A DNA stretch of 64,000 nucleotides from Afipia sp. OHSU_II-C1 (GCF_000497575.1 NZ_APJI01000005.1:1-64000); one strand, 5' to 3'; shown: positions 34,297 through 43,569, counted from the first letter of the stretch. The notes: generated from the sequence alone by a model not told the origin. Numbers and translations: made by a program.

Positions 34297-34456
34297 CTCC
34301 AGCACGCAACATCACGCTACAAACTGCGAGCAGCCGTCTTCTCTGATTGAAATGCCCCTGCGGACGCCCGCCGTTGTCCGGCGTGATCAATCCTGCAATT
34401 AAGGTTTTAGAGACCAAATCTTGAAAAATGGTTGCGTGCGCGCGCGGCGACAAAAG

Positions 34457-34488
34457 AAAAAGCCCGCGACAGCATCGCGGGCTTTTTT
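34457..34488. terminator. Bidirectional rho-independent terminator
   Basis: Stem AGCCCGCGA (34461-34469) / TCGCGGGCT (34475-34483), loop CAGCA, flanked by A-run and T6. It lies between the convergent J-domain and D-Ala-D-Ala carboxypeptidase genes. Confidence 0.93.
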
Positions 34489-34516
34489 GTTTCGGTTTTC
34501 GGATCGCAGGCCGTGA

Positions 34517-36496
34517 TCAGTTCCTGATGGCGATGCAGGAAATATCGGAACGCTTCAGCGTGCGGCATGCAGCCTCGGCGGAGTCCTGATTGAGGCCGGC
34601 GAAGCGAGCGCGATAGAGCGTCTTGTTGCCCTTCGACACGGTCTCGGTGAAGGGATCGGCGTCGCTCAGCAGTCTGCTGGCTGTGCCGCGCGCCGCGTCG
34701 AGACGCTGACGGGCTTCGCTTTCAGTTTCGAGCGCGCCGACTTGAATGATCCATCCCGAGCGCGCCACGGTCTTGATCGCGCCGTTGTGCTGAGCGGTCT
34801 GGGTCGGCTGCGCCGGCGGCAAGGCGGCCTGCTGGACGGGCTGCGGAGCAGGCTGCTGCTGCGGAGCCGTGGAAGTCTGGAGAGCGACGGCTTGCGCGCC
34901 GAGTGTGGTAGGCGGTGCGCCGCGTCCGGGATCGGCATAGGCCATCGTCTGGGCATGCGGTGTCGATGACGACGGGGCAGGGGCGGAGCCGATAATCCCC
35001 TGACCGATCCCGTTGCTGGTGTTGGGCTGGGCGGGAAGCGGTGCCGGGAAGTCGCTGCGCGTCTGGTTGTAGGCGACTGGCCAGGGCTCGGCCCGGCGAT
35101 CGGCCCTCGATTCAGCCCTGGATTCAGCCTTGGGCTCGACCCTGGTTTCCACCTTGGTTTCGGCCTTGGCGACGACGGTCTTCGAGGTCTCTGCGACTTC
35201 CGTCTTCTGCGGTGCCGGAATAGCGCTGGTGGCAACCGGAGCAGGCGCGTTTGGCGCTGCGGACGCAACCTTGGTTTGACCCATGCGAACCTGAACCGTC
35301 TTGACGCGAACGGGAGTCATCGGCTCGGCGGAGCCGGGAATGGCTGCGAGAGCCTGCGAGGAGATCACGCCGCTGGTAAGGGGAGCCGGTGCCGGCTTGT
35401 CCTGAGTTTCAGCCGCGACCTTGGCAGGTGCTGCTGCCGGGGCGCGCGGCGCGGGAAGTGGAACAGGTTCCGGCGGAGCGGATGCAACCTTGATCGCGCC
35501 TTGCACCTGAACAGCCGCGGCGGGCTTGGACTTGGTCTCAACCTCATCGTTGTCGTCGGCGCTCGCGACCCTGGTGTCGCCGCGTTCGGTGATGGCGGCA
35601 ACGGTGCGGCGGGTCGAGGCCTCGTCGAGGTTTTCGGCGAGCAGGTTGCGCATGATTGCGTCGCGCGAACCGCCGCTGCGTCCGCCCATCACTACGCCGA
35701 CCAGATAGCGATTGCCGCGCTTCATCGAGGTCACGAGGTTAAAGCCGGAGGCGCGGGTATAGCCGGTCTTGATGCCGTCGACGCCTTCGACGCGGCCGAG
35801 CAGCTTGTTGTGATTGCGGATCGAGCGGCCCTTGTAGTTGAACGCTTCAGTGGCGAAGTAGCGATAGTATTTCGGGAAGCGATCCTGAATGGCACGGCCA
35901 AGCGTGGCCTGATCGCGAGCGGTAGTGACCTGTTCGCTATCCGGAAGACCCGACGCGTTCTTGTAAACCGTCTTGCTCATGCCGAGCGCGCGCGCCTTGC
36001 GCGTCATCGCCTTGGCGAAGTCGTCTTCGTCGCCGGCAATCGCTTCGGCGATCACAACGGCGGCGTCGTTGGCGGAGCGGGTCACGAGACCCTTGATGGC
36101 GTCTTCGACGCGAAGTGTCTGACCGGGACGCAGGCCCAGCTTGGTCGGCGCCTGCTGCGAAGCGTGGGCTGACACGTCCATCATCGTATCGAGCTTCATC
36201 TTGCCGCTCTCCAGCCGTTCGAACAGCATGTAGAGCGTCATGATCTTGGTGAGCGAGGCGGGATGGCGCAGGCTGTCGGCGCTGGTGGCCTGAAGCGTGC
36301 TACCGGAATTGGCGTCGACGATGATGGAAGAGAACGCGGGGCTGTAGCTGGATACGGCTGCGTGGCTGCGGTGCCTGTGACGCCGCCGGGCGTCGGCAGT
36401 GTCGATCGTAAAGGTGACGGCCACGGAGACGGTGGCGACGCCGAGAAGGCAAAGACCAAGCGTGCGCAGTGACGCTGACGATTTGACCCCAAGCAT
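34517..36496 (-). CDS. D-alanyl-D-alanine carboxypeptidase (S11) with C-terminal SPOR domain
   Basis: A periplasmic penicillin-binding protein that trims the terminal D-Ala from peptidoglycan stem peptides. It is 659 aa, about 250 longer than DacA/DacC because of an extended linker. An N-terminal export signal covers about 1-35. The catalytic motifs are Ser81-x-x-Lys84 (SLTK), Ser141-Ala-Asn143 (SAN) and Lys243-Thr-Gly (KTGYTRASG). Residues about 310-575 are Pro/Ala/Glu-rich with a charged KVETRVEPKAESRAESRA stretch. The last 80 or so residues are a SPOR domain (GWIIQVGALETESEARQRLD, YRARFAGLNQDSAEAACRTL) that binds denuded glycan at division sites. It is monocistronic, with terminators on the 3' side. 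Confidence 0.93.
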   Translation of the reverse strand: MLGVKSSASLRTLGLCLLGVATVSVAVTFTIDTADARRRHRHRSHAAVSSYSPAFSSIIVDANSGSTLQATSADSLRHPASLTKIMTLYMLFERLESGKMKLDTMMDVSAHASQQAPTKLGLRPGQTLRVEDAIKGLVTRSANDAAVVIAEAIAGDEDDFAKAMTRKARALGMSKTVYKNASGLPDSEQVTTARDQATLGRAIQDRFPKYYRYFATEAFNYKGRSIRNHNKLLGRVEGVDGIKTGYTRASGFNLVTSMKRGNRYLVGVVMGGRSGGSRDAIMRNLLAENLDEASTRRTVAAITERGDTRVASADDNDEVETKSKPAAAVQVQGAIKVASAPPEPVPLPAPRAPAAAPAKVAAETQDKPAPAPLTSGVISSQALAAIPGSAEPMTPVRVKTVQVRMGQTKVASAAPNAPAPVATSAIPAPQKTEVAETSKTVVAKAETKVETRVEPKAESRAESRADRRAEPWPVAYNQTRSDFPAPLPAQPNTSNGIGQGIIGSAPAPSSSTPHAQTMAYADPGRGAPPTTLGAQAVALQTSTAPQQQPAPQPVQQAALPPAQPTQTAQHNGAIKTVARSGWIIQVGALETESEARQRLDAARGTASRLLSDADPFTETVSKGNKTLYRARFAGLNQDSAEAACRTLKRSDISCIAIRN

Positions 36497-36779
36497 GAAT
36501 ATCCCCGTCCGATTCCCAGTTTATTCGCCTCGTTCTGAGGCCAAATTTGGTCCGGCCGTAGCCCAATTCGGGAAGCTGGGCCGTCCATGCGAAGCGGCGG
36601 CTCGTGAGGCCGGCGCCGGATGTCGCCCATCCAGGCTAAGGCATTGGAACCGCGCCGCTTTTCGAATTCATCGCGAAACGCGAAAAGCGCAGGGAATCAA
36701 AGTAGGTGGCCACGGTTTCAAAAGGGTTAAGCAAGCGTTTCCGCGATGCTGCGGTTTTGTCTCGGATTTAAGACGTTTG

Positions 36780-36788
36780 TGCGACGCA
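36780..36788. promoter_or_regulatory. Upstream TGC-N3-GCA site, candidate PhaR operator
   Basis: TGCGACGCA lies at the centre of the larger perfect inverted repeat TTGTGCG-A-CGCACAA (36777-36791). TGC-N3-GCA cores are the recognition pattern described for the polyhydroxyalkanoate regulator PhaR in related alphaproteobacteria. It ends just before the -35 element. Confidence 0.55.
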
Positions 36789-36796
36789 CAAGATTC

Positions 36797-36825
36797 TTGA
36801 CTTCTATTGTGCGTTGCAGTACCAC
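36797..36825 (+). promoter_or_regulatory. Phasin promoter with second TGC-N3-GCA site in spacer
   Basis: TTGACT (36797-36802) and TACCAC (36820-36825) are separated by 17 bp, a standard sigma-70 spacing with a good -35 and weak -10. The spacer contains TGCGTTGCA (36810-36818), 30 bp centre to centre from the first site. A repressor bound at both would lie on one face of the DNA and block polymerase. Confidence 0.5.
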
Positions 36826-36897
36826 TAAAGTCGTGGTTAGGGAGCCGGGTACCTCCCGGCAGGTCAGGTCATCAGTCTGGGAAAAGGACACTCTGTA

Positions 36898-37236
36898 ATG
36901 GTCAAGGTTGAAGAATTTCAGCAGTTCGGCAAAGAGCAGTTCGACGCAGCGGTTGCATCCGCCAACACCTTCTCGAGCGGCCTTCAGTCGATTGCCACCG
37001 CTTACGGCGACTACGCCAAGAAGTCGTTCGAAGACACCAAGACCTTCGTTGAGAAGCTGTCGGGCGTGAAGTCGATCGAAAAGGCCATCGAGCTTCAGAC
37101 CGAATACGCCAAGACCTCGTACGAAACGTTCGTTGCTGAGTCGCAGAAGATCGGCGAACTCTACACCGATCTCGCCAAGCAGGCGTTCAAGCCTTTCGAA
37201 GGCATCGTCGCGAAGGTTTCGGCGACCACTCACTAA
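36898..37236 (+). CDS. Phasin family protein
   Basis: A 112-aa protein that coats polyhydroxyalkanoate storage granules. The sequence is almost wholly helical, with the phasin_2 pattern: VKVEEFQQFGKEQFDAAVAS, SGLQSIATAYGDYAKKSFED, VEKLSGVKSIEKAIELQTEY and YTDLAKQAFKPFEGIVAKVS. Codon use is strongly biased towards C/G-ending optimal codons, as expected for an abundant protein. GGAAAAGGA precedes the ATG. It has its own promoter with PhaR-type sites and its own terminator. No phaC or phaR genes are in the window. Confidence 0.93.
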   Translation: MVKVEEFQQFGKEQFDAAVASANTFSSGLQSIATAYGDYAKKSFEDTKTFVEKLSGVKSIEKAIELQTEYAKTSYETFVAESQKIGELYTDLAKQAFKPFEGIVAKVSATTH

Positions 37237-37258
37237 TTTTACGGTTCTCTACCAAGAG

Positions 37259-37290
37259 AAAAGCCCGGCTTTGCAGCCGGGCTTTTTTAT
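37259..37290. terminator. Bidirectional rho-independent terminator
   Basis: A perfect 10-bp stem AAGCCCGGCT (37261-37270) / AGCCGGGCTT (37275-37284) with loop TTGC, A-rich left side and T-run on the right. It serves the phasin gene and the convergent pilus gene. Confidence 0.93.
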
Positions 37291-37308
37291 TGTCGCGATT
37301 TGTTTTGC

Positions 37309-38658
37309 TTACTTCGCGATGCGCAGTTTCGAGAGCGCGGTGCCGATCGAACTGAACGCCGTATTGATGCCGCTGGCGCTGGTCGTCGAGAAGTAGGTGC
37401 TGCTGCTGCTCGCGCAGTACGACATCACGCTCGATGTGGCATCGTTGGCCGTGTTCACCTGAATCGTATAGATCTGGATGCCGCTGGCCTTAGCGTTGTC
37501 GCACAGCAGTCTCTGGCGGGCATCGATCGACGACTGACTCGAACTGAAGCGGTTCTGGGTGTTGTCGCCGTCCGAGAGCAGAATGACGACCTTCGTATAC
37601 TTGAAGTTGGAGTCTTCAGCCGGCGCGTTCAGCGGCGCCTGTTGAAGCAGCGAGATCCAGCCCCATGCCATGCCGATGGCCTGGTTGGTGTTACCGTCGG
37701 GCTGCATCGCGTCGACCTTGTCCTTGAGCGCAGTCCAGTCGTAGGTGAGAGGAAGAATCTCGGCCGGGCAATCCGGATAGTTCTCCGCCGGAAACTGGGT
37801 GGCGCGATCCGTCATATTGGTTGCGGTCGCGGTCGTGTTGTAGGGCGCGGTGCTCAGCGTGTCGTAGCTCTGGTCGCGATCCGAAACGCAGCCGGTCCAG
37901 TTGTTCTTCTTCGTCGAGGTCCAGTTGCCGCTGGCGCTGTTACAGTCGCTCTGCGTCATGAAGCCGAGGGCGCCGCCCCACCAGTTGGTGCACTGGCCGA
38001 GGTCCCATCGCAGCCAGTTGGCGTTCTTGTTGCCTGTTCCGACGTTGACGTCTTTCGCGAACGGAATAATTGAGATGTAAACGTCGCCGTCGGTCTTCGC
38101 GGCCGTCTTCAAGGTATCGATCAGGTTCTTGGCTGCTGTTTTCAGGGCATCCATCTTGCCTGCGCTCGCCATCGATCCGGTGTTATCGAGCGCCAGCGCC
38201 ACGCGCAGCTTGGTGGTGCCCCAGACTGTGGTTGAACTTGCGCCGAAGTCGAGCTTGGGAAGACCGACCATTTTCATGAAATCGGTGTCCATCGAGCCGG
38301 AGCCGGTCAGAACGACCTTCGAGCCCTGGGCCGTGCTGCTGGTGTAGACCGCAGTCACGGTAATGTTCTGCGCTTCGGGATGCTTGAAGAGCGCGTTGAA
38401 ATAAGCCTGCGCTTTCTGGTTGATCTGGGCCGTGGTCAGGCTGGTCGCGTCCTTGGAAATCATCAGGGCCGCGGTATCGAGCGCCGACTGCATGGCGGTG
38501 CGGGCGTTGTTGACGCGGGCGTAGTCGACGGCCGCGCCGACGAAGCCCAGGAGCGGGACGATTGCGATGGCGAACAGGACGGCCACGTTGCCGCTTTCCG
38601 CTCGGCGGAAGCGGGCGAGTGATCCGCGGACCCGACTGAAAATCGATGCATCGTTCAT
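37309..38658 (-). CDS. Tad-type pilus assembly protein (TadE/TadG-like) with VWA domain
   Basis: A 449-aa protein. A TadE-like pseudopilin N-terminus ends in a membrane span at about residues 22-44 (RAESGNVAVLFAIAIVPLLG, then FVGAAVDYARVNNARTAMQS). A long extracytoplasmic part follows with a VWA fold: MIDAS VALALDNTGSMASA near 155, a disulfide-rich insertion (GQCTNWWGG, QSDCNSASGNW, WTGCVSD), VVILLSDGDNTQN, and IQIYTIQVNT. Such proteins belong to Flp pilus or surface-adhesion machines. The start at ATG 38658 is set by the family N-terminus. No other tad genes are present, so it acts with a distant cluster or alone. A decayed copy of its start lies upstream. Confidence 0.88.
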   Translation of the reverse strand: MNDASIFSRVRGSLARFRRAESGNVAVLFAIAIVPLLGFVGAAVDYARVNNARTAMQSALDTAALMISKDATSLTTAQINQKAQAYFNALFKHPEAQNITVTAVYTSSTAQGSKVVLTGSGSMDTDFMKMVGLPKLDFGASSTTVWGTTKLRVALALDNTGSMASAGKMDALKTAAKNLIDTLKTAAKTDGDVYISIIPFAKDVNVGTGNKNANWLRWDLGQCTNWWGGALGFMTQSDCNSASGNWTSTKKNNWTGCVSDRDQSYDTLSTAPYNTTATATNMTDRATQFPAENYPDCPAEILPLTYDWTALKDKVDAMQPDGNTNQAIGMAWGWISLLQQAPLNAPAEDSNFKYTKVVILLSDGDNTQNRFSSSQSSIDARQRLLCDNAKASGIQIYTIQVNTANDATSSVMSYCASSSSTYFSTTSASGINTAFSSIGTALSKLRIAK

Positions 38659-39326
38659 GGCGTCACCAGAAGAGTAAGGTTCTGGGATGCGGGATAGGCC
38701 GGAGGCGTGAAGAGGTAGTAAAATGCTGCGGTGAATAACGGGTACACCTGAGGACAAGCCCGTCTGCGGTGCCTGTGTTGCGGGTTCATGGTGAAGGCCG
38801 GATTTCGCACTTCGTTCGAATTTTATCGATTCGCCCACCGGATCAGCGGCATCTGAGGTACGGGAACGCTTGAAAATGGATGCAATGTTCATGGCGGCCA
38901 CCAAAAATGGATCCTGCCATGTCGTAGAAGCCGGCGATGAAGGGGCGGTAAAAGTTGACGCCAATCTACGTAAAATGCCTCACAAAGCGGCTTGTTCCGG
39001 CTTCAATCCGGATACATCCTCAACACCGTCTCAATCCGCCACGACGAAATTGACGTGAATTTCGGGCACTTGCATTAACCACAGGCGGTGGTTGCACTGC
39101 CGTGGTGCTGTCTGCCGGACACGGTTTCAGCCGGTAACGGTATGCTTGCGGGCGGGCGCACGGCGACCCATATTGTTAATGTGATCAAAAGGCGCTTTGC
39201 CTCGGGCAGGGGCGCCGTTTTGTGGGGATTTCGAACTTTCAGGCCATGCTGCACGTGTCTTCATACCAGGAACCAGTCCCGGCACCCGAGGTGTCCGGTG
39301 AACGAACCACCTTCTTTGGCCTGCGC
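38659..39326. other. Long intergenic region between pilus gene and clpS
   Basis: A 668-bp divergent spacer. It contains a decayed repeat of the pilus gene's start (about 38850-38915). TTGACG at 39050-39055 with CATTAA 17 bp later is a weak promoter candidate for clpS. A GTG-started in-frame extension of clpS reaches 39222. No other gene is visible. Confidence 0.55.
38853..38915 (-). pseudogene. Remnant duplicate of the pilus gene 5' end
   Basis: On the minus strand, ATG at 38892 opens MNIASIFKRSRTSDAADP, clearly like MNDASIFSRVRGS of the pilus gene. The 20 bases before both ATGs also match (TTTTGGTGGCCGCC against CTTCTGGTGACGCC). The copy lacks everything after about 12 codons. It is in frame with the downstream gene, so a long reading frame joins the two, but the real start is at 38658. 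Confidence 0.6.
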
Positions 39327-39662
39327 ATGAGCAAGGACGAGAACGACGGCAGCGGGCGGGGCAGCGGTCCAGGCACGTCTGTCATTACCAAGGTCAAGCC
39401 GAAGACCAAGCGACCGAACCTCTATCGCGTCCTGATCCTGAACGACGACTACACCCCGATGGAGTTCGTTGTTCATGTTCTAGAGAAGTTCTTCAACAAG
39501 GACGTTGAAGCCGCCACTACGATCATGTTGCATGTGCATCATCACGGCATCGGCGAATGTGGCGTTTTTACCTACGAAATCGCTGAAACCAAGGTGACGC
39601 AGGTGATGGACTTTGCGCGAAAACATCAGCATCCTTTGCAATGCGTGATGGAAAAGAAGTAG
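39327..39662 (+). CDS. clpS: ATP-dependent Clp protease adaptor protein ClpS
   Basis: Delivers N-end-rule substrates (proteins with N-terminal Leu, Phe, Tyr or Trp) to ClpAP. From ATG 39327 it is 111 aa. A charged, flexible N-terminus of about 30 residues precedes the core: [20 protein letters not shown], the ClpA-facing [20 protein letters not shown] and [20 protein letters not shown]. The hydrophobic-pocket residues sit in NDDYTPMEF. The true start is uncertain: in-frame GTG 39222 and ATG 39246 are upstream, but the core is complete either way. clpA follows 130 bp later, the standard clpS-clpA order. Confidence 0.94.
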   Translation: MSKDENDGSGRGSGPGTSVITKVKPKTKRPNLYRVLILNDDYTPMEFVVHVLEKFFNKDVEAATTIMLHVHHHGIGECGVFTYEIAETKVTQVMDFARKHQHPLQCVMEKK

Positions 39663-39792
39663 CATTTGAGTCTCGTTCGTTTTGTGGGAACCGGACGAGA
39701 TGATGAGGACGCGAACAGGTTGCAGGAACTGATCAAGCCGGGACCGGACGACAAACGATCGAATGAAATGGCGGGGGCCATAAGGGACGCGA

Positions 39793-42186
39793 ATGCCGAC
39801 TTTCTCTCAGAGCCTTGAACAATCCCTGCACCGTGCGCTTGCCATCGCAAACGAGCGGCACCATCAGTATGCGACGCTCGAACATCTGCTGCTCTCGCTG
39901 ATCGACGACTCGGACGCTGCCGCCGTGATGCGCGCATGCAGCGTCGATCTCGACAAGCTGCGCGGCAGCCTGGTCAATTACCTCGAAACCGAATTTGAAA
40001 ATCTGGTTGCGGAAGGCTCCGACGACGCCAAGCCGACGGCCGGGTTCCAGCGCGTGGTGCAACGCGCCGTCATTCATGTGCAGTCATCCGGCCGCGAGGA
40101 GGTCACCGGCGCCAATGTGCTGATCGCGATCTTCGCGGAGCGCGAAAGCCATGCCGCGTACTTCCTGCAGGAGCAGGACATGACGCGCTATGACGCGGTG
40201 AACTACATCAGCCATGGCATTGCCAAGCGCCCCGGCGTGTCCGAGGCGCGGCCGGTGCGCGGCGTCGACGAGGAAGCCGACGCCAAAGGCAACGACGACT
40301 CCAAGAAGAAGGGGGAGGCGCTCGAGACCTATTGCGTCAACCTCAACAAGAAGGCGCGCGACGGAAAGATCGATCCCGTCATCGGCCGCAACGCCGAGAT
40401 CAACCGCGCCATTCAGGTGCTGTGCCGCCGCCAGAAGAACAATCCGCTGTTTGTCGGCGAAGCCGGTGTCGGCAAGACCGCGATCGCTGAAGGTCTCGCC
40501 AAGCGCATTGTCGACAGCGAAGTGCCGGAAGTGCTGGCCGCTGCGACCGTGTTCTCGCTCGACATGGGCACGCTGCTTGCGGGCACGCGCTATCGCGGCG
40601 ATTTTGAGGAACGCCTCAAGCAGGTCATCAAGGAACTGGAAGCGCATCCCAATGCGATCCTGTTCATCGACGAAATCCACACCGTGATCGGCGCCGGGGC
40701 GACCTCGGGCGGCGCGATGGATGCGTCCAACCTGCTGAAGCCGGCGCTGGCGTCGGGCACGATCCGCTGCATGGGATCGACCACGTACAAGGAATATCGT
40801 CAGCACTTCGAGAAGGACCGCGCACTGGTGCGCCGGTTCCAGAAGATCGACGTCAACGAACCGACGGTCGAAGACGCGATCGGCATCCTCAAGGGCCTCA
40901 AGCCTTACTTCGAGGACTACCACAAGCTGAAGTACACCAACGACGCCATCGAGGCGGCGGTGAACCTCTCGGCGCGCTACATCCATGACCGCAAGCTGCC
41001 GGACAAGGCGATCGACGTGATCGACGAGTCGGGTGCGGCGCAGATGCTGGTGCCGGAGAACAAGCGCAAGAAGACCATCGGCATCAAGGAAATCGAGACG
41101 ACCATCGCGACGATGGCGCGGATTCCGCCGAAGTCGGTGTCGAAGGACGACGCCGAAGTGCTCAAGCATCTCGAGACGACGCTCAAGCGCACGGTGTTCG
41201 GTCAGGACAAGGCGATCGAGGCGCTGGCCGCGTCGATCAAGCTCGCCCGCGCGGGCCTTCGCGAGCCGGAGAAGCCGATCGGCTCCTACCTGTTCTCGGG
41301 TCCGACCGGTGTCGGCAAGACCGAAGTTGCCAAGCAACTGGCGGCGTCGCTCGGCGTCGAGCTGATCCGCTTCGACATGTCGGAGTACATGGAGCGGCAT
41401 ACGGTGTCGCGCCTGATCGGCGCGCCTCCGGGCTATGTCGGTTTCGATCAGGGCGGCCTGTTGACCGATGGCGTGGACCAGCATCCGCACTGCGTGGTGC
41501 TGCTCGACGAAATCGAGAAGGCGCATCCGGATCTCTACAACGTGCTGTTGCAGATCATGGATCACGGCAGGCTGACCGATCACAACGGCAAGCAGGTCAA
41601 CTTCCGCAACGTCATTCTCATCATGACGACGAATGCTGGCGCGGCCGACCTTGCACGTCAGGCGTTCGGCTTCACGCGCAACAAGCGGGAAGGCGACGAT
41701 CAGGAAGCGATCAACCGGCAGTTCGCGCCGGAGTTCCGCAACCGTCTCGATGCCATCGTGTCATTCGCGCATCTGAACACCGATGTGATCGGCATGGTGG
41801 TCGAGAAGTTCGTGCTTCAGCTCGAAGCGCAGCTCGCGGATCGCGATGTGACCATCGAACTGTCGGAGCCTGCGAAGGCCTGGCTGATCGAGCATGGCTA
41901 TGACGAGCAGATGGGCGCGCGGCCAATGGCCCGCATCATTCAGGAGCACGTCAAGAAGCCGCTGGCGGACGAGGTGCTGTTCGGCAAGCTGAAGGGCGGC
42001 GGCCATGTCCGCGTTATCCTGGTGAAGGACGAGCAGGGTACCGACAAGATCGGTTTCGAGTTCGTCGAAGGACCGGTCACGCCGAAGCCTGAGAAGTTGC
42101 CCGGATCGCGCAAGCGTTCCACGCCGCGCAAACCCAAGGGCGGGGATGGCCCGAAGGGTCCGGCCAAGCCGCTGATGAAGGTCTGA
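39793..42186 (+). CDS. clpA: ATP-dependent Clp protease ATP-binding subunit ClpA
   Basis: A hexameric AAA+ unfoldase that feeds proteins into ClpP. It is 797 aa. The N-domain covers about 1-145 ([20 protein letters not shown]), where ClpS docks. The first AAA domain has Walker [16 protein letters not shown] and Walker [12 protein letters not shown]. The second has Walker [20 protein letters not shown] and Walker [21 protein letters not shown]. There is no long coiled-coil middle domain, which distinguishes it from ClpB and ClpC. The C-terminal tail is basic and Pro-rich ([20 protein letters not shown]), a feature of this lineage. A strong terminator follows. Confidence 0.97.
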   Translation: MPTFSQSLEQSLHRALAIANERHHQYATLEHLLLSLIDDSDAAAVMRACSVDLDKLRGSLVNYLETEFENLVAEGSDDAKPTAGFQRVVQRAVIHVQSSGREEVTGANVLIAIFAERESHAAYFLQEQDMTRYDAVNYISHGIAKRPGVSEARPVRGVDEEADAKGNDDSKKKGEALETYCVNLNKKARDGKIDPVIGRNAEINRAIQVLCRRQKNNPLFVGEAGVGKTAIAEGLAKRIVDSEVPEVLAAATVFSLDMGTLLAGTRYRGDFEERLKQVIKELEAHPNAILFIDEIHTVIGAGATSGGAMDASNLLKPALASGTIRCMGSTTYKEYRQHFEKDRALVRRFQKIDVNEPTVEDAIGILKGLKPYFEDYHKLKYTNDAIEAAVNLSARYIHDRKLPDKAIDVIDESGAAQMLVPENKRKKTIGIKEIETTIATMARIPPKSVSKDDAEVLKHLETTLKRTVFGQDKAIEALAASIKLARAGLREPEKPIGSYLFSGPTGVGKTEVAKQLAASLGVELIRFDMSEYMERHTVSRLIGAPPGYVGFDQGGLLTDGVDQHPHCVVLLDEIEKAHPDLYNVLLQIMDHGRLTDHNGKQVNFRNVILIMTTNAGAADLARQAFGFTRNKREGDDQEAINRQFAPEFRNRLDAIVSFAHLNTDVIGMVVEKFVLQLEAQLADRDVTIELSEPAKAWLIEHGYDEQMGARPMARIIQEHVKKPLADEVLFGKLKGGGHVRVILVKDEQGTDKIGFEFVEGPVTPKPEKLPGSRKRSTPRKPKGGDGPKGPAKPLMKV

Positions 42187-42208
42187 GGCGAAGCACAACA
42201 GAACAACG

Positions 42209-42243
42209 AAAACCCGGCGGTCTCACGATCGCCGGGTTTTTGC
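42209..42243 (+). terminator. Rho-independent terminator after clpA
   Basis: Perfect 10-bp stem AAACCCGGCG (42210-42219) / CGCCGGGTTT (42230-42239), 10-nt loop, followed by T-rich sequence. Confidence 0.9.
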
Positions 42244-42287
42244 TATCCTGATCCGTATCCCGACATTCTCGGCTGTGTGCTCTGGAA

Positions 42288-43232
42288 ATGAAACGGCGAA
42301 ACCCGGATAGGTGGTTCGCGGCTGGTGTTGTGACCATAACGCTGGCGATGACCACTCTTGCGCGCGGCGATGAGCCGGATCCATCGGCGCCGCCGATGCC
42401 CGCTGCTGCCACGGCCAGGGATGGCAACGCGCGCGAGGCGATGTGCCTGATGATCGAATCTGCCGCGTCCGCGCACGGCCTGCCTCTGGAATTCTTCGCC
42501 CGCGTGATCTGGCAGGAGAGCCGGTTTCAGCCTGATGCGGTGGGACCGGTGACACGGAGCGGCCAGCGCGCGCAGGGCGTCGCGCAATTCATGCCGGGCA
42601 CGGCCAGCGAGCGGCGGCTGCTCGATCCGTTTGATCCGGTGCAGGCGCTGCCGAAGTCCGCCGAATTCCTGCAGGAGCTGCGCGAACAGTTCGGCAATCT
42701 CGGGCTCGCAGCGGCCGCCTACAATGCGGGGCCGCGGCGGGTGCAGGAATGGCTCGCCGGCACCGGCTACATGCCGTCCGAGACCCGCAACTACGTCTAT
42801 GCCATCACCGGGACGCCTGTGGACGACTGGGCTGCGGCCGGCAAGAGCGGCGCGATCAAGGATCGCACGCCGCCCGCCGGCTGCCGCGAACTCATGGCGC
42901 TGTTGCAGCGCGCGCCGAACCCGTTCGTCACCGAGCTTGCGCAGCGCGTGAAGCTGGGCGCGGCGATGCCGTGGGGTGTACAGCTTGCTGCGGGTTTCTC
43001 GCGTGACAAGGCGCTGGCGATGTACGCCCGTTCCATGAAGCGACTGAGCGCAGTCATCGGCGATCGCGATCCGAGCCTTCTCAGTTCGATTTTCCGCAAC
43101 CGCGGGACACGTCCGTTCTATCAGGTGCGCGTCGGCGCTGACACGCGCGCTGCCGCCAATGAGTTGTGCGATCGCATCAGGCGGGCAGGACAGGCGTGCA
43201 TCGTGTTGAAGAACGCGGAGCAGCATGGTTAA
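42288..43232 (+). CDS. Lytic murein transglycosylase (SLT) with C-terminal SPOR-like domain
   Basis: A 314-aa exported enzyme that cleaves peptidoglycan glycan strands with formation of 1,6-anhydro ends. A signal peptide covers about 1-28. The SLT domain follows with catalytic Glu77 in VIWQESRFQPDAVG, then AQGVAQFMPGTASERRL and LAAAAYNAGPRRVQEWL, typical of family 1. The last 40 residues (PFYQVRVGADTRAAANELCD, RIRRAGQACIVLKN) read like a SPOR fold that would target it to septal glycan. It stands downstream of clpA behind a terminator, so it has its own promoter. Confidence 0.9.
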   Translation: MKRRNPDRWFAAGVVTITLAMTTLARGDEPDPSAPPMPAAATARDGNAREAMCLMIESAASAHGLPLEFFARVIWQESRFQPDAVGPVTRSGQRAQGVAQFMPGTASERRLLDPFDPVQALPKSAEFLQELREQFGNLGLAAAAYNAGPRRVQEWLAGTGYMPSETRNYVYAITGTPVDDWAAAGKSGAIKDRTPPAGCRELMALLQRAPNPFVTELAQRVKLGAAMPWGVQLAAGFSRDKALAMYARSMKRLSAVIGDRDPSLLSSIFRNRGTRPFYQVRVGADTRAAANELCDRIRRAGQACIVLKNAEQHG

Positions 43233-43479
43233 CCGCTGCGGGCGCTGAGCGCGGACGAAATTCAGGAAATCTCTTGCGACGGTTAACGCAGCAGCCAAAT
43301 CGCATGCAAAAAGAAACCCAATATTTGCAGGCATAACTTGAGTTCGCGCGCGAGATTTTATCCTCAACAGAATGCTAACGCGATGCGGGCATTTTTCGCT
43401 TAAGTTTTGCGAAACCGTTTTCCAATCATCTGACCGGGGGCAGCGAAACCGTTTCGCCGCAGTCTGTGAGGAGGCCGTC

Positions 43480-43569
43480 GTGCTGACGTTCGGAATTATC
43501 GGTATTGCATTTGCAACCTTGTGCGTTCTCGGTTCGCTGTCGTCATCCGCGCGCGAGCCGTCGATCTGA
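43480..43569 (+). CDS. Very small membrane protein (29 aa)
   Basis: A GTG start at 43480 follows a near-perfect AGGAGG ribosome site (43469-43474) at 5 bp. The product is one membrane helix, LTFGIIGIAFATLCVLGSL, with a short polar tail (SSSAREPSI). It is too short for standard gene finders. No family is known to me. The strong ribosome site and clean helix support it, but short hydrophobic frames also arise by chance. Confidence 0.45.
   Translation: MLTFGIIGIAFATLCVLGSLSSSAREPSI

Larger units (their letters stand above)
36497..36896. other. Divergent regulatory region between carboxypeptidase and phasin genes
   Basis: A 400-bp spacer. The right third holds a recognisable promoter and two TGC-N3-GCA sites for the phasin gene (separate entries). 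The left two thirds carries the carboxypeptidase promoter; I see no further gene. Confidence 0.6.

Noticed and set aside
38659-38964. N-terminal extension of the pilus protein to 551 aa
   Set aside because: The extension contains a decayed copy of the gene start and lacks the TadE-like N-terminus pattern; ATG 38658 fits the family.
39666-39818. TTG-started 50-codon frame between clpS and clpA
   Set aside because: It overlaps the clpA start, has no ribosome site and no recognisable features.
40084-41583. 499-codon minus strand frame
   Set aside because: Antisense to clpA; composition is Arg/Leu/Asp-rich shadow text.
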